Assembly: GCF_032118995.1 (NCBI RefSeq)
Contig: NC_092665.1
Location: 15,272,012-15,336,011 of the forward strand
Reading direction: 5' to 3'
Source: Asterias amurensis
Lineage: Eukaryota > Echinodermata > Asteroidea > Forcipulatida > Asteriidae
Length of the DNA: 64,000 bases
Shown: piece after piece, positions 32,367 to 45,100 of the stretch
Numbering within the stretch: the first letter of the stretch is position 1
Layout of the letters: the number at the start of each line of letters is the position of its first letter
Notes under the pieces: generated by a model
Databases searched by the model: none
What the model saw: the letters and a program-made list of their open reading frames with translations, nothing else
Told to the model about the DNA's origin: nothing
Made by a program: the position numbers and the translations under genes

Positions 32367-33683
32367 AGGGAGGGTCAACTCTAAACATTAATGACCATAA
32401 AGAAAATTATTTGGTGAGAAGCACTACAGCTGTTTTGAGAAAGAATTCCCTTTTGAAGTAATACATGTATGGTTTGGCTAATTTTACTCCCCAAGAAGAT
32501 TTGAATCTGTCCAAACGATTGATGCATGAATCATTTCTCAGACTTCTGAGGGTTGGTGTGCATTCATTTCAGATGCATTTATTTCATGTCAACATCAATC
32601 AATACATTGTAATAACATTGTTCAGAAAACATACAATAACTTGTACTAAGGAAAACTTAATCCAGTTAATGAACAATAAAAAGAAAATAGCTTGACGTTA
32701 ACATGTAGGAAAAAGTAGAAGCAAAAGCTTGAATGCTTTGGCCATAGACACGGTTGGTACCCACTGCCACCTCTCTAAACGTGGCTAGATTTTATTTTTG
32801 CCTGAAAATAAAGTAGATATGTGACTTTTATTGTATCTTTCTTCATTGTGTCTAAAAACAAGGATTCCGATGTCGAAAAACAACCTTTGACCATACCTTT
32901 AAAGAATTGAAGTTGAACTGTTAATCAAATCTTTGATCATGACTCTCCATCAATAACATAATTTAAGTTTTCATTTAGCCATACCCCAAGCCTATTAAAA
33001 ACAATGATTCCCTCCTGCTCAAAATCAACCGCCTAGCTTGCTTGAAAGTTTTACACAATCATAAAAATTCAACCACTCACTTATAAAACTCAAAAAGAAA
33101 TCTCGCCTTAATTTTGCATGCTGAGATCAAAGTGATCGCAATTGTGGAGAAATACAACTGTAGAATTAAACTGTAGAATGTTGACATTTGTGAGGAATTT
33201 TGGGAAGAATGCCTCAATTGAATTTCTGAAAATGCGAGGCTAATTCTGATGAAAATTAGATTGGGCCAGATCAACATGTGGTGATTAGAGGAAGCTAAAC
33301 GTGTCTGGGGCTCCGCAGTTTGTGTTTTAGGGGATTGAATTGGGGACACTGTTGGCCCTACTTGGTCCCCCTCTTTTCAGAAAGTCAGACCAGCCGAGTT
33401 TTTTTTTATTGTCCAAAGTGCTTTCAGACATTCTTGATGAGTCACGATTTGGAAGAAATTAAAAGTTCTGAAATCTCATAAAGGTCATGGGAAGGAATTT
33501 TAATAAGAGTTTAAAAAAAAAAAAAGGACCCAAGGTATTGATGTGAAAAATGTTCAATGGGACAGCGTTCCAACCCTAGCAGAGTCCTTCTCATGGTCAT
33601 TTAGTCTTGTAGTATTTTTGTAGTCAAGTAGCCTATGAGTAAGACTGCTAGGGTCGAAACGTCAGGCAATTAACCTAAATTTT
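32367..33683. other. Intergenic, no gene recognised
   Basis: A+T-rich unique sequence. A diverged Penelope-LTR-like phrase, accctagcagagtccttctc ... gctagggtcgaaacgtcag, lies at about 33570-33665. Confidence 0.5.
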
Positions 33684-34050
33684 CTAACATCTTAACTTTG
33701 ATTCCTTGGCCTCCTCGGCGATAAAGTCCTCAGAGTTTATTTTCACATCCCTCTGTGCTGTAAAGAAAGGGAGAGAGAAAAATAGAGAAGAAATAAATAA
33801 ATTGATGGTTCATTGTAGTGATTGTTGTGGTGTTGATTCCGACAGTTCTGGAACAGCCCGGGGCTCAGAACGCTAGAGTCTCAGAGTGGGACCGGAAACG
33901 CCACAGTCTCTAGCGCTATCTCGGACTGCGACTCCACTTACCTCTTATTGTTCAAAGTGTCAGCAAAAGTTAAGGAGACCATTTATTTTGAGGATGTGAG
34001 GCGATTGGGTGTTGATTGGCTAAAGAGGTTGTTTTTCAGATATATATACC
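33684..34050 (-). other. Candidate minus-strand spliced transcript with TATA box
   Basis: Reading the - strand: tatatata at 34050-34041, then ATG at 33982-33980, then a consensus donor agag|gtaagt (GT at 33941). A 184-bp intron follows, with a strong pyrimidine tract ending ctttctttacag; exon 2 starts at 33757. The exon 1 ATG frame runs 22 codons across the splice (MVSLTFADTLNNKS...) and stops. Another frame of exon 2 is open for 23 residues (RDVKINSEDFIAEEAKES...) but has no upstream ATG. So this is a non-coding RNA, a micropeptide, or part of a larger gene whose other exons I could not find. Protein unrecognised. Confidence 0.4.
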
Positions 34051-35214
34051 TTTTTTCCGGATTTTTTTTTTTTTTTTTTTTTTTTCAGAATAGGAAATAA
34101 TTTTTAAAGGGAAGCATGCCTTTCTTTAAGTATTCAAGTTCTTGATGTTTGGTTTAGATTGGGTGTTGATTTGTTCAATATGGTTTTTTTTTTTGGGGGG
34201 GGGCGGGGAATAGAAAGCAATTTTAAACAACTTTTGTTAAATATGTTGATAGAGGAAAAGTAAAAAACATCATTTGACTCATTTGGAGACAAATTGGACT
34301 GAGCTCTTGTTTAGTTTTTAAATCAACTTAGCCACCATCTTTGGTCATGTTCCCTTTGTAAGATATCATTCATTAACAATGATTTAATGTTATACAAAAT
34401 GGAACCAGACTATTTTCCGTGCCAGCCTAGGTTTTGGTAGCATTGTTATGAATGAACGAGACTTTATATTATAGCCTTGTGGTCTAAGAACCCAACTGCA
34501 GACTTTTTGTTCAATTATACTTTTGTTCCAGATAATACCATTGTGACTCCCAGATATTTTTTTCCCAATTAATATTATTTATTTTCCGTAAAAAAAAAAA
34601 AAAAAGTAATTCGCAGCATGCATTTTTTTCCTTGAGGGTGGGGGTCTTTGTGCAACGATGTTAACAACTTATGGCACACTGGTAATTCCAAGGAAAAAAT
34701 GATGGATTTGGCACTTGAACATTTTAAACCAAATCTCTTGAAATTCACCTGAAGGTTTTTTTAAAGTCAGACATCATACTTGAGAGGACTGAGAGTACTA
34801 TAACTCTGACAGGCGCTTTATTGTTGTAGGATTTATTCAATTTGACAAAATATTGGGTTTGTTATCTTAAATTAACATTTTTATATTGTTTGGCCATTGT
34901 TGCTCGAGGGGGGGTTCATACACATTTTTGTTGGACAGGACTTCGGGTAGATTGGAGTTGACGTTTGCATGTGACTTTTTAACCCAATGAAAATATTGAA
35001 TTTCTTTGAGCTCGGGATTCCAAAAAGCATTCATGGTCTGGAGTTAAGAAAAAAAAACATCTTGAGAAAGTTAATCAGCCAGATGCTTTCTAGTGTGAGG
35101 AATGGGACTTAACTCAATGGAAAACTCCCACTCATGAATGTTGCCCATAGTAGAAATGTATACCGCCCTCTCTTGTCCAATCAAGGCCTCATTTCTTGGA
35201 GCTGTTAAAGGAAC
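34051..35214. other. Intergenic, no gene recognised
   Basis: Contains long poly(T) and poly(A) runs (about 34062-34086, 34593-34607) and a G-rich run near 34195. No coding or repeat family is recognised. Confidence 0.5.
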
Positions 35215-35594
35215 ACATTGCCTTGGATCGGTCGAGTTGGTCTTTGAAAAGCGTTTGTAACCGTTTTTTATAAAATGCATATGGGTAGAAAGATGTTGTA
35301 AAAGTAGAATACAATGATCCACACAAACATGCCTCAAAATTGCGTGGTTTTCTTTTTACCTCGTCGACTAACACGTCGGCCATTTATGGGGGTCAAAATT
35401 TTGACTCCCATAAATGGCCGACTGTGTTAGTTCGCACAGTAGAAGGAAAACCACGCAATTTCGAGGCAAACTTGTGTGGATCATTGTATTCTACTTTTAA
35501 AACATCTTTCCAACCATATGCAGTATATAAAAAACGGTTACAAACGCTTTTGTTTTGACCAACTCGTCCGATCCAAGGCAACGTGTTCCTTTAA
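35215..35594. mobile_element. Long foldback MITE, family C (copy 2)
   Basis: It runs from TTAAAGGAACACATTGCCTT to aaggcaacgtgttcctttaa, TTAA-flanked and almost fully palindromic with the same centre as 20560-20946. Arms differ from each other at only a few positions, suggesting recent activity or gene conversion between arms. Confidence 0.9.
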
Positions 35595-36225
35595 GTGCTT
35601 AATGCATAAATGTGTAGCATATTTTATACCCAGACCAGGTATACATAGTACAAATTGGGAAGTTGCATTATACCTAAAAGGTTGTGGTTTTAGTTTTATG
35701 ACATTAGGACCAGTGATCATCCAAAGTTCTGGTAAGCACAGAAAAGTCTTGCTCAGCAGAAAAGGTTACCAGCGAAACACCAGTTCACTTTTTTTTTTAT
35801 TTTTTACTTTTGACATGAATTTGCTGAAGTTGTTTTTCTTTTGCTGAGCAGAAATTAAAAATGTACATTTTTTGAGCACCTGTGCCCAATAGCTGCTTAT
35901 ATCACGAGTATAGTGCTTCCTTATTTTCTGCTTAGCAATATTGAGCAGGCTACCAGTACCAGTCACAGGTGGTGTTTGTGAAATGGCACTTTTGCTGGTT
36001 ATCTTATTGTGGTAAGCATAATTTTGTTGTGCTAAGCTACTTTTTATGCTTAAGAAGCAGCTCTATTAAATTTGGCGCTGTTCATACAACCCTGGCACAA
36101 GCCAGAATTCTCCAGAAGACAATCAGAACATTTTGGTAGAAACATTGAGATTATCGACTACAGTTCTTTTTCGGAAACCAACACAACTCGGAGGAGATTT
36201 ATCACATGGTGCTACCACAAATCCA
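35595..36225. other. Family-H repeat fragments and Penelope-LTR-like piece
   Basis: Family-H phrases (agcagaaattaaaaatg, tgagcaggctaccagtacca, ttgtgctaagctac) occupy about 35700-36065. A degenerate Penelope-LTR-like unit (ctccagaagacaatcagaac to acatggtgctaccacaaatc) follows at about 36105-36222. No gene. Confidence 0.5.
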
Positions 36226-36400
36226 GGCCTGTATGCTTCGTTTTTGAAAGGGCACGGGCACCAAGGCATTTTCTCCTTGGTAAAGGGCACCCTATGAGGA
36301 AATTGTAAATTTCTACTGGAGCATTTCAAGGGCACCAAGGCAATGACCAGGGGCACTGGAGGCAATCGCCTTCGTTGCCTCCGTGAAGTATCAGGCCTGT
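36226..36400. repeat. Dispersed repeat family D (copy 2)
   Basis: It runs from gcctgtatgcttcgtttttg to ccgtgaagtatcaggcctg. The two ends, (ag)gcctgtat and (atc)aggcctg, are short inverted repeats. Confidence 0.75.
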
Positions 36401-37019
36401 GAAACCTTCACCTAACAAGAATTCTCTGTCGTTGCTGATCGGCCAAGTTCAATGTCCCTCAGCCCCTAATCCCCAGTGATGTTATCGTACGGGTGGATCT
36501 CACCAAAATGAAAAGCCCTGGCCCGTGGCGGGTGTCGCACGGGTCATGGGAAATTAGGAAAGGGTTACAATGGGCCACAATGGGGCACTTTTAGGATTAG
36601 GAGAGTTAAGTAGCTTTAGACCAGTGGTTTGCTAGTGTAACTTTTATTGAGGGTGGGTATGTTGCAAGAAGGTCTGAGGGTAAAAAAATGATTCCCAGTG
36701 GAAAACCCTTTTCAAAAGGGCAACGATCGAAAACACCTGAACAACCAAATAAAAAACCTTCAATTACTGGATTGCAATATTGTCCACAAAGTAGCATTTA
36801 TAACTAATCTTAAAGATTGAAACAGTTTTGACAAGAATTTCTTTTGATGTTTTTGGGGGGCATTAATTTTTAAAACCAAGTAAAGTAATAGACACCTTGG
36901 GCCATGCATGGAGTAAATTTAGTTTTATAGGCTTACTGTTTCTGGCTTAAGGATTCTGGCTAAATAAACCTGATTTAGGAAAGTTAGAACTGGATTATTT
37001 TAAAGATTCTTGCTTGGGT
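36401..37019. other. Intergenic, no gene recognised
   Basis: Unique sequence with no reliable ORF. Ends at the start of a ctctggctt-type minisatellite zone. Confidence 0.5.
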
Positions 37020-37424
37020 TCTGGCTTAGATTCTGTCTTTGGTTCTGGCTCAGAATGCGGCTTTGACTCTAGCTTTGACTCTGGCTTAGATTCTTTAGGA
37101 TTCTCGCTTCAACTCTGGTTAGGAGTTTGATAAGGATTTCTGCTAGGGCTCTGGCTAGAATTGCAGCTTTGACTCTGGCTTTGATTTCTGTTAGGGCTCT
37201 GAATTAGATTGCGGCTTTGGCTCTGGCTTGGATTTCTGCTAGGGCTCTGGCTAGAATTGCAGCTTTGACCATGACTTAGATATCTGCTAGGGCTCTGGCT
37301 TAGATTGCGTCTTTGACTCTGGTTTAAATTTATGTTAGGGCTCTGGCTTAGATTACGGCTAAGACTCTGGCTTTTATTTCTGTTAGGGCTCATGTTTGGA
37401 TTGCAGCTTTGATTCTGGCTTTCG
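37020..37424. repeat. 48-bp minisatellite built from 24-bp half units
   Basis: Clear units begin gggctctggct at 37146, 37194, 37242, 37290, 37338 and 37386; more diverged copies extend left to about 37020. On the - strand it is open and reads Ser-Gln/Arg-Asn-rich repeats (about 94 codons), because 48 is a multiple of 3. I see no start context or splice signals, so I treat it as non-coding. Confidence 0.85.
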
Positions 37425-37859
37425 AACGATACTTTAAAGGCAAAGAATTAATTCCTGCAGTTTGTGAACGATGTACTAATAAAATGAAAGAAAGGTCATG
37501 GGATTGTGCGTTTTGATAAACATGGAACTTGCCACAGACTCAGGTTATGCAATAATAATGATATTTGGCTAAAGGGCCATCTCAGATTACGCCTTTGAAA
37601 AAATATTAGTAGAATAACAAGGAAAGGTAGCTTTTTCGCAAAGTTTGAATATTGCTTGCTATACTATAACACAGTTTTTCAAAGGACAATTCTGTCGTTG
37701 CCCTACAGCCAATTATCTCTCTCATGGCTTACTCTGACCAGCTCTATGCTCTGACTAACTGTGTGCCAACCATGATCGTCAAAGGCCAGATTCTCTCAAA
37801 ATATTTGCTGATCTGCCCCACTACATGCCAAATATGTGGCAGAGGGAACCCACCTCCTC

Positions 37860-38230
37860 CAACATTCCAAAATGTTTACCCCCCCCCACCTCTTGTACAA
37901 AAGTACACCCCCACCCTCCCCCTCTGAAAATCCTCTAAAGAATTCTTGAGATTCCCAGGTCACAATGGGAGGGTGGGAACGCCATGTGACATAACGAGCG
38001 CCAAGTATTATAATAAACCATTGCATAATAGTGAGATGATTAGACAAATAACACAAATGGTAAAAATATTCCCAAACTTTAACTCCCTCTTCCCCTCTTG
38101 TTCCAAAGTACCCTCCCCCTTCAGAAAATCCTGCAAAGAATTCTGAGATTTCGAGAATACAATGGGAAGGGGGACGCTGTGTCGCGTAACGAGCCCCAAC
38201 CATTACATAATAGTGAGATGGTTAGAAAAA
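37860..38230 (+). repeat. Diverged tandem duplication (about 180-205 bp)
   Basis: Matched landmarks: cctcttgtacaaaagtacac / cctcttgttccaaagtaccc, gaaaatcctctaaagaattc / gaaaatcctgcaaagaattc, cataacgagcgccaa / cgtaacgagccccaa, and cataatagtgagatg in both. Confidence 0.8.
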
Positions 38231-39610
38231 AAAACACAAAAGTATTGGGAAGAATACTGTCTGCCAAAAAAGTTAGATATAAATTTGCGCCCTGGATTTG
38301 GGTGTAGGGCAGAGTAAGAGTTGATGGGGGTTTACGGTGGGGCAGTCACCCTCCCGTTGTGCCCATCTGTCCTTCCGCCTCCGTGCCTCTCAACAATCAA
38401 TTATTAATCCACTACTATAAAAAAAAAAGATTTGTGCATTGTAGCATTATCAACCATAAACAATAATGCCTCGGAACGGACATTTTGTTCATTCTCATGG
38501 TCATTGTGTCGTCCAAGACAAGAAAAAAAAAGCCAGAAATGCTCTGGTATGACAGTCAACCCGACCGTGAGAAATCGCCTGGAGACAGTCGTGGAAATTT
38601 AGACCTTAGCATCAAGTTCACAGTCGGTAGAGTTCACTGTCTTAGGGGCGCCTTCCGAGGACCTGTGGTTGGGGGGTTATTACCAAGGGGACACAAACAA
38701 GGCTTTGCCGTCTCCCAATTTTGACGCCCATTGTTTAGGGGTACCCTGGCATGCCGCCATAGGGCGTGACTGGGTGCCTCTCGGGGTGGAAAAGGCTACA
38801 AAGGGGATGTGAGGAATACAGCGGTGGGAAACAAGAGATTGTAAGTGGTGATAAACACTCTTTTTTGTGTGTGCCACCGAGCGTGGGAAGTGCCTCACTT
38901 TTTTTATGGGGTGAGGGAGGGGGGGGGTTGAACTGGTGACCGGTCGTTCATTGCATAGGGTTACCCCCAGACGAGAAATGAGCGAAATACTTGTAGTTTA
39001 TTTCCTTAATTGCTTTGTATTGTTTAGGTTTGTTATTGTAATTTTCTAATGAAATCTGAGTTGATTTAGACGCAATTCTATCGTCTCATTGTGATGTTGT
39101 TTTGTATTTTCAAATAATAAGCCCAACTATCTGTCTATATAGAAGATGTTTTGAAATTAACAAAATTACAGAATGAATTTTAGAATGGATGGGTTTTGAG
39201 GCATTGCATGGTGAGGTAGCACTAAGTTGGTTTGCAGTAACACCATTTGCTGTGTAGATTGCTCGTGCGATTTGTTCTACTGCCATCAACCTTTTTACCA
39301 ACGAAGCAGTGATAGTTTTTGCGGACAAAGTTGACAACTTTGGAATGATTTCCACGTAGGACCATTTAATTGCAGAAAGTTTCTATTAGAGTAAACATTG
39401 TCATGGGTATTATGGGGCACCAAAGCCATTGCAAAAGAAAAGAGACTGGTTTTCCGGTTATTTTTACTTTGCAGAAAATTGTTAGGCAAAACTATGCGGG
39501 AAACCAGGCACTGATAGTATGTTTGACCATGGAGCTATTTATATAGCTTCCTGGTCTGAGCTTGCTCTTTGGCTGGTAACCTTTTCTGGTCAGCAAAAAT
39601 GTTTTGTGCT
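38231..39610. other. Intergenic; moderately GC-rich unique island, no gene
   Basis: About 38540-38900 is richer in G+C than its surroundings and contains two CSL/RBPJ-like motifs (gtgggaa at 38824-38830, cgtgggaa at 38882-38889). The open frame 38485-38724 has no recognisable similarity. Regulatory function is speculative. Confidence 0.35.
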
Positions 39611-39898
39611 TTAAAGCCATTGGACACTTTCGGTTCAGAAAAAAAATAAAAGTTCACAGAGAGAAAACATTAAAACAATATCAATTCTCGGTATCGAGAA
39701 TTACAGATTTATTTAAAACACATGTCATGACACGCCGAAATGGGCAGGAACAAGGGTGGGTTTTCCCGTGATTTTCTCCCAACTCCGATGATCCTTGAGC
39801 CTAAATTTTCACAGGTTTGTTATTATATATATAAGTTGTGATACACAAAGTGTGGGCCTTGGACATAACTGTTCACCGAAAGTGTCCAATGGCTTTAA
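39611..39898 (+). mobile_element. TTAA-flanked MITE, family E (copy 3, internally deleted)
   Basis: Ends TTAAAGCCATTGGACACTTT and gaaagtgtccaatggctttaa. About 85 bp present in the copy at 21158 are missing after aagttcacaga. Confidence 0.85.
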
Positions 39899-40286
39899 AA
39901 GCAACTCTATGAAATTAGGCTTAGGACTAAAAACAAATACAAAATGCGTCTACCATAAGGCCCTTAAGTGAGACTTCAGAACAACGGATAATCAGTCTTT
40001 TTGTTGTAATCCTTTACGGTTATCATCAACGTTAACAGTAACATTTCCCTCTATTTGCTTACTAACTTAGACAATATCCAACCAGTATAAGAACCACTTT
40101 AAACCTCACCAAAAATGTAACCTGACACCTTTTTGGGGTTTCGCAAATACCTGGTGAATTAACTTCTGAGGCTAGATCCTTGAGGGGATCAGGCTAATCC
40201 CCCTTAATCCCTCCATATCCTTATTAACTTTGGAATTCCAAGCTGCGGGGGCAGTTAGTTTCACTCCGTGGGTTTGGAACACTCAT
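39899..40286. other. Intergenic, no gene recognised
   Basis: A+T-rich unique sequence with nothing I can identify. Confidence 0.5.
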
Positions 40287-40552
40287 GGGACGAGAACGGT
40301 CCACGTTGGGCATCGCAGAGACTAGTCGACTAAGACCAGCACTGTTACTGGTTGTTGTTGTTTTTGTAGTGGGGGATTGTTTTTGAGGATACTGGGGGTT
40401 GGACGAGATAAAGTAACTGTTCAAGTTGGGACGAAAACTGTCCAAGTTGGGCTTCGCGGGGAAAGGTCGACTGGGTCCAGCACTGTTTCTGGTTGTTGTT
40501 GCATGCAGTGGGGGATTGTTTTTTGAGGAATGGACGAGATAAAATAACTGCC
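40287..40552 (+). repeat. 141-bp tandem duplication, two copies
   Basis: Units begin gggacgagaacggtccacgt (40287) and gggacgaaaactgtccaagt (40428). Both include ccagcactgtt(a/t)ctggttg and agtgggggattgttttt, and end in ggacgagataaa. Confidence 0.85.
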
Positions 40553-42041
40553 TTGATCCCGGCCCAATCATTTTGTATCAGGCTGCGTAATATCGTTGTC
40601 TGGTTCCCTATGTTCAATGAGTTATACTGAGTAACGATTCCCATGTGGGGCCAGATTGTTTTTTTGAATTAGTTTGAGTTGATTGGACGAAAGTTAGACG
40701 ACCACTTCGTTATAAAGTCAGTCTCATTAAAAACCTACTGTCTCTCATTTGGTACTTGAGTTAATGTTTTTTGTATCTAAATATATTTACTCATTTTTTG
40801 AGGGGGGGGGGGGGGGGCGGCGTTCTCTGATGGATAGATCGGTTTCCCCTAAACACCATCCATCATAATTCCCATCCATCATAGTTTTCTCTCAAACTTT
40901 CATTTTCCACTTCACACAAGACGACCACAATTACCCCCAAATTGGCTAAAATAAAAATGGGAAATGACCGACAAATTCGATATGGATCAGAATTCACAGC
41001 TGACTTTGTTGTAACATGGAAACTAAAAACCTGTATGCCCTTAAGCTGAGAGCGAGATCCGAAGTTTGTAATAGGCGTTTACTGGAGAGGTAAACTACTT
41101 GCAATGTTAACGAGGTAGAGAGGTCATGAGAAAGACCTTCAAGATCTGGGCCCAATTTCTTAGAGCTGCTCAACACATTCCTGCTTAGCAGAAATGAGCA
41201 GGATACCAGTCACAAGTTGTTCATGCAGCATAGTATTTTGTACTTAGCTAGTTTTTGTGCTTAAGCAGATCTATGAAATTGAGCCCTGGGCCCATTTTCA
41301 TAAAGCCTGTAAGCACAAAAATTGCTTAGCATGGAATTTCTTCCTTGGAAAAACAGGATTACCAACCAAATTTTAATTAGTTGCATATTGCTTGTTACTG
41401 GCATTCAGCTGATGTTTGCTCATCCTGAAATCATGTGGAAATTTAGTTGGTAGGGTTTGAAAGGTTTAGTTTTTTGAGTAATTACCAGTAGTGTCCACTG
41501 CCTTTAAACCAAAAGTGTTGTTAGTTTTACATGTGCCAAACGGGATACCTTCCCTTTAAGTGAGCAAGACCAGAATGGTCATGAGGGGTAAAAGAGTTTC
41601 CATTTGCCTGAGGGACCGATTCCATATTATTAAACTTCCACATGGTACCTGAGAAAACTAGTGTAATAAATTGGATTTTTGGGGGCATAATTTCCTTGGG
41701 TTTTTGTTTGGTTATTGTTGCCACCGAAAACAGGTGGGAAATATTGGGAGGTTTCGGAAGTGAGGGGTAATGATGCAGAACTGGTTTTTTTCTTTTGTTT
41801 TTTTTTTTTTCAGTGGTAGGTTTTGGGGGAATGTTTGAGTGGGTGAGGTTGGCAGATGTTTAGCCCCCACGGAAACCAATATTGGTCAATGACTGACAAG
41901 TTTGGGTTTGAAAGGTTTTAGTTTTTTGTCTTGCCACGACTGTTCAGGAATTCGTTTGGGTTGTCAGGATTGCGTCATGAACCAAACTTTGTTTTAACTG
42001 CTGAGGATGTTTGATGAAAGCGCATAATGGATGTCTTTGTT
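40553..42041. other. Intergenic with family-H fragments
   Basis: Poly(G) at about 40803-40817. Two family-H pieces occur at about 41147-41290 and 41286-41430 (gggcccaatttcttagagct; gggcccattttcataaagcc). No coding sequence is recognised. Confidence 0.5.
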
Positions 42042-42153
42042 ACGCTAGGTGGCAGCAGACATTACAGGTTAATTTCCATTGTTTGCATAAATCTGAGGAT
42101 GCGCACATTGCACAATGGTTTTAACCTGGTAAGTCTACTGCCACCTAGTGTCC
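42042..42153. mobile_element. TIR element, family G (copy 2)
   Basis: Left acgctaggtggcagcagac and right gtctactgccacctagtgt are inverted. The centre contains ttccattgtttgc. Both arms hold an inward-facing ctaggtggcag, a CTCF-like core. Confidence 0.8.
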
Positions 42154-45100
42154 AAAAAGGTCACACTCAACTGTCTTTGTCTGGTACTTCTTGTACTCTG
42201 TTTGCCACAGCAATCATGTACGTTGCACACTTCTCTTCAAAAAGGAGCCAGACTAAGTCTCACTCCAAGCCTCATTTTGATTTACTTTGGTTTCATTGAA
42301 AGAAAAGCAACATGGCTGCTTTGTAAAGTTGAGCCAAGATATTCAGATGCTGGTTTTAAATGTGTCCTGACTCTTTATAAAAAAACAAAGAAATACAGTG
42401 TCTTTTTACATCAAGTCAGTCAAATTATAGATCTCAGTCGCAAGTTAGACTGTCCGTCACCACTAAACCTGTAGAGGTCAACCGAGGTCACTTGGAGCAT
42501 TTCTCCCTCAGTGCATTATTTTATTCCTATTTCGTGGTGCCCACCCAACGGACCGATCTCGCCTTGTTTGTGGGCATGGGGGTACGTTTGTTCTTTCTGT
42601 GGAGTAATTGTGTAGTATCGGAGTTTAAACCGAGGTTAATAGATTGTCACTTGTGATATGGCAACGAATCTGAAAACCTCTTTTTTAAAGTTAAATGCAG
42701 CATTTTGGGAAAGGGTAAAAAACAAATCTTTTTAAAAAGTGAACATTTTCAATGATGATGACTCTGAATGACTCTTTGTGTTAGAATTCATTGTTTTTTT
42801 TTCTTTCTGTTCTTCTTCGGGAAGTATGTTTTTAATCATGAAATGAACAATGTCTTTTTACATCAAGTCAGTCAAATTATAGACCTGTTTTGGGTAATTA
42901 CTTGATTTTTAGTAGTTATTTACAGGTATTGACTATTTTGGCTATTCTGTTTTACTGCTCATCGGAACCAACTTCTAGATGTAATTTTGTTGTTATTTAC
43001 TCCATAAAACAGCCATGCAGTTTGTCTTGAAGTGAAGAGGGACACAAAGGAAAGTCTTTGATTTACCGTGGGTGGAGTCACCTGAAATTCCTTGGAAGAC
43101 TTACTTTTTGTTTCCACTTCTTGAAGCAATTTTTGAAGGAAGATTTTAGGAAGGGGTCGGTAACCGGTTGGTTTACAGCCCAACTGGGAGTAGTTACTAG
43201 TTACTGGTTCAAATCGGTGATTTATTAGCAAGGAACATACTGCCCACACATGTGAGGTTTGATTTTGCGTTTCAGAAAAAAATGCATTTTTGGAAAAACG
43301 CAAGATTTACGCCAGCAGGGAATCTTTAGGAAATTGAGATGGTAGTAATGTCTTGAAGTATGCTGGGTGTGGTAACATGCATAAATCAGTTGCAGTCATC
43401 TTGGCAGGCTTTAAGAACCTTGTTCCAGGAACCTGTTTATGTACAAACCCTATCAAGACGGACCCAGTTGACACTAGATCTAGAAAGCTGGATCAAACCC
43501 GGATCTGATCCTGCGTTCAAATTTTAATCTACTTTTTGAGGAAGGTTGTTGAACCCTGCAATTGGTGGATCGGATCCAGCAAAGTTTATTCCAGAGTTAA
43601 GTGTAACCGCAAAGGTGGATCAGACACTGTTTATCAACTGGTTCTTTCCAGTTTTGCTTGGATTGGTGGGGGTTTTGCTTGTGATTTTTTATGTGACTGC
43701 TGTGATAACAAGTGGGAACGTCGAAATAATCCATGTTTAGCTAACTGTCGGGTACCATTCAAATGTTTTTCTTGAGGAAAAATTATCAAAATTATTTTAA
43801 TTGTAGGGAATCCATTCTCAAAATAGTTTATGCGTTCAATACAAGCAGTGCTTTCTCGTAATACAAGTTTGTATCAAGTAATGTTTCAATGTGAACCAAA
43901 CTATGACCCCTACCTTTTTAAAAATCACCGTTTTTTTGTTAACCCTCCTTCTTTTCGTTAAGTATATACTCAATAGATCCGCCCATTATCTCCTCCCTCT
44001 ATGGTATCTGTTGACACAAAACTCCTCTCAGACACAAAAAAAAAATCCTTATTTTTTGTGTGTCCGAGATGATGATGTTTGACAACAAATAAAAGAGGAT
44101 AATAATTCTGAGGAATTTACCGGCAGCTGGCCTCACTTTCGGCGACTCTAAATCCCTCTTAACATTTTCCTCCTGAATCACTTTTTTGTTGTTCCAAGAT
44201 ACCAATGCTTGCCCCCCTCCCCCCCAGAAAGCCATGGTTTCTATTTCTGAAACAGTATAAAAGAAGACCCCCCTTTGGTTTGGGTTTCGGAGTGGAGGGG
44301 AGATTCAACCTCTTGAAGCGGCTTGGGTGCATTCATGATTCAGGACGCTAATCTGCGATTAAAACACTTCAAAATAGTTTCAGCTGCTTTTGCGTCAGTC
44401 ACAAAAGCTAATTTGGTCGCTTTAAGATTGGTGTAAAGGATTCAATGGAAAGACGCCGATTATGGTTTATGGTTTTTTTTGGGGGGGGGGTGCAAAAGCA
44501 CTTCAGGCCACCTTAAAATATTGATAAGTTTTAGGCCTCGGGCGAAATACTTTTCTTAAAAAAACGTATTTTATTTCAGATTTTTAAATGCTCGTATATA
44601 GCCTTAAGGTTTGGTGTTGAAAGGTCTTTTGGCGTAGAGATTATTTCAATCAGGTATCGATGTTTCCTCATTTTAAGAAGGAGGGATAGATTACAAATTC
44701 ATCAGATCTCTATGGTCCTTCAAGGTTTTTTTAAAACTCTCTCAACATTTTGTTGGTTGGATCATTTTTAGTTTTTGTCAGAATAATGCTGATTTACTGT
44801 TAAAATTATTAAGAAAGATACAGTAAAAGTCACATGTGAAAGTTTTGGTTGAATACAGTGTCTAACTTGTTGAGAAAACACCATACACTGTCCTGATATT
44901 TTCATCAAGAATGACAGTGGGTACCAACCATATCTCAGGACGCAGCATTCACAATTGGACACCGTGGAAATTTGCCTCTCCACTGATCGCATTTGAAGTT
45001 TTCAAATTTGAAATTTGAAATTTTTGAATTTTTTTTTATTGAATTCTAATCAACAATTTTAGAAGCGCAAACCAAATTTTATTTTCCCCCCTTCAGATAA

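Noticed and set aside
43546..43740. Small single-pass membrane protein (hydrophobic LLGLVGVLLVIFYVTAVI)
   Set aside because: The frame starts at TTG without an ATG, has no splice context, and no family resemblance. A hydrophobic stretch in T-rich DNA is expected by chance.
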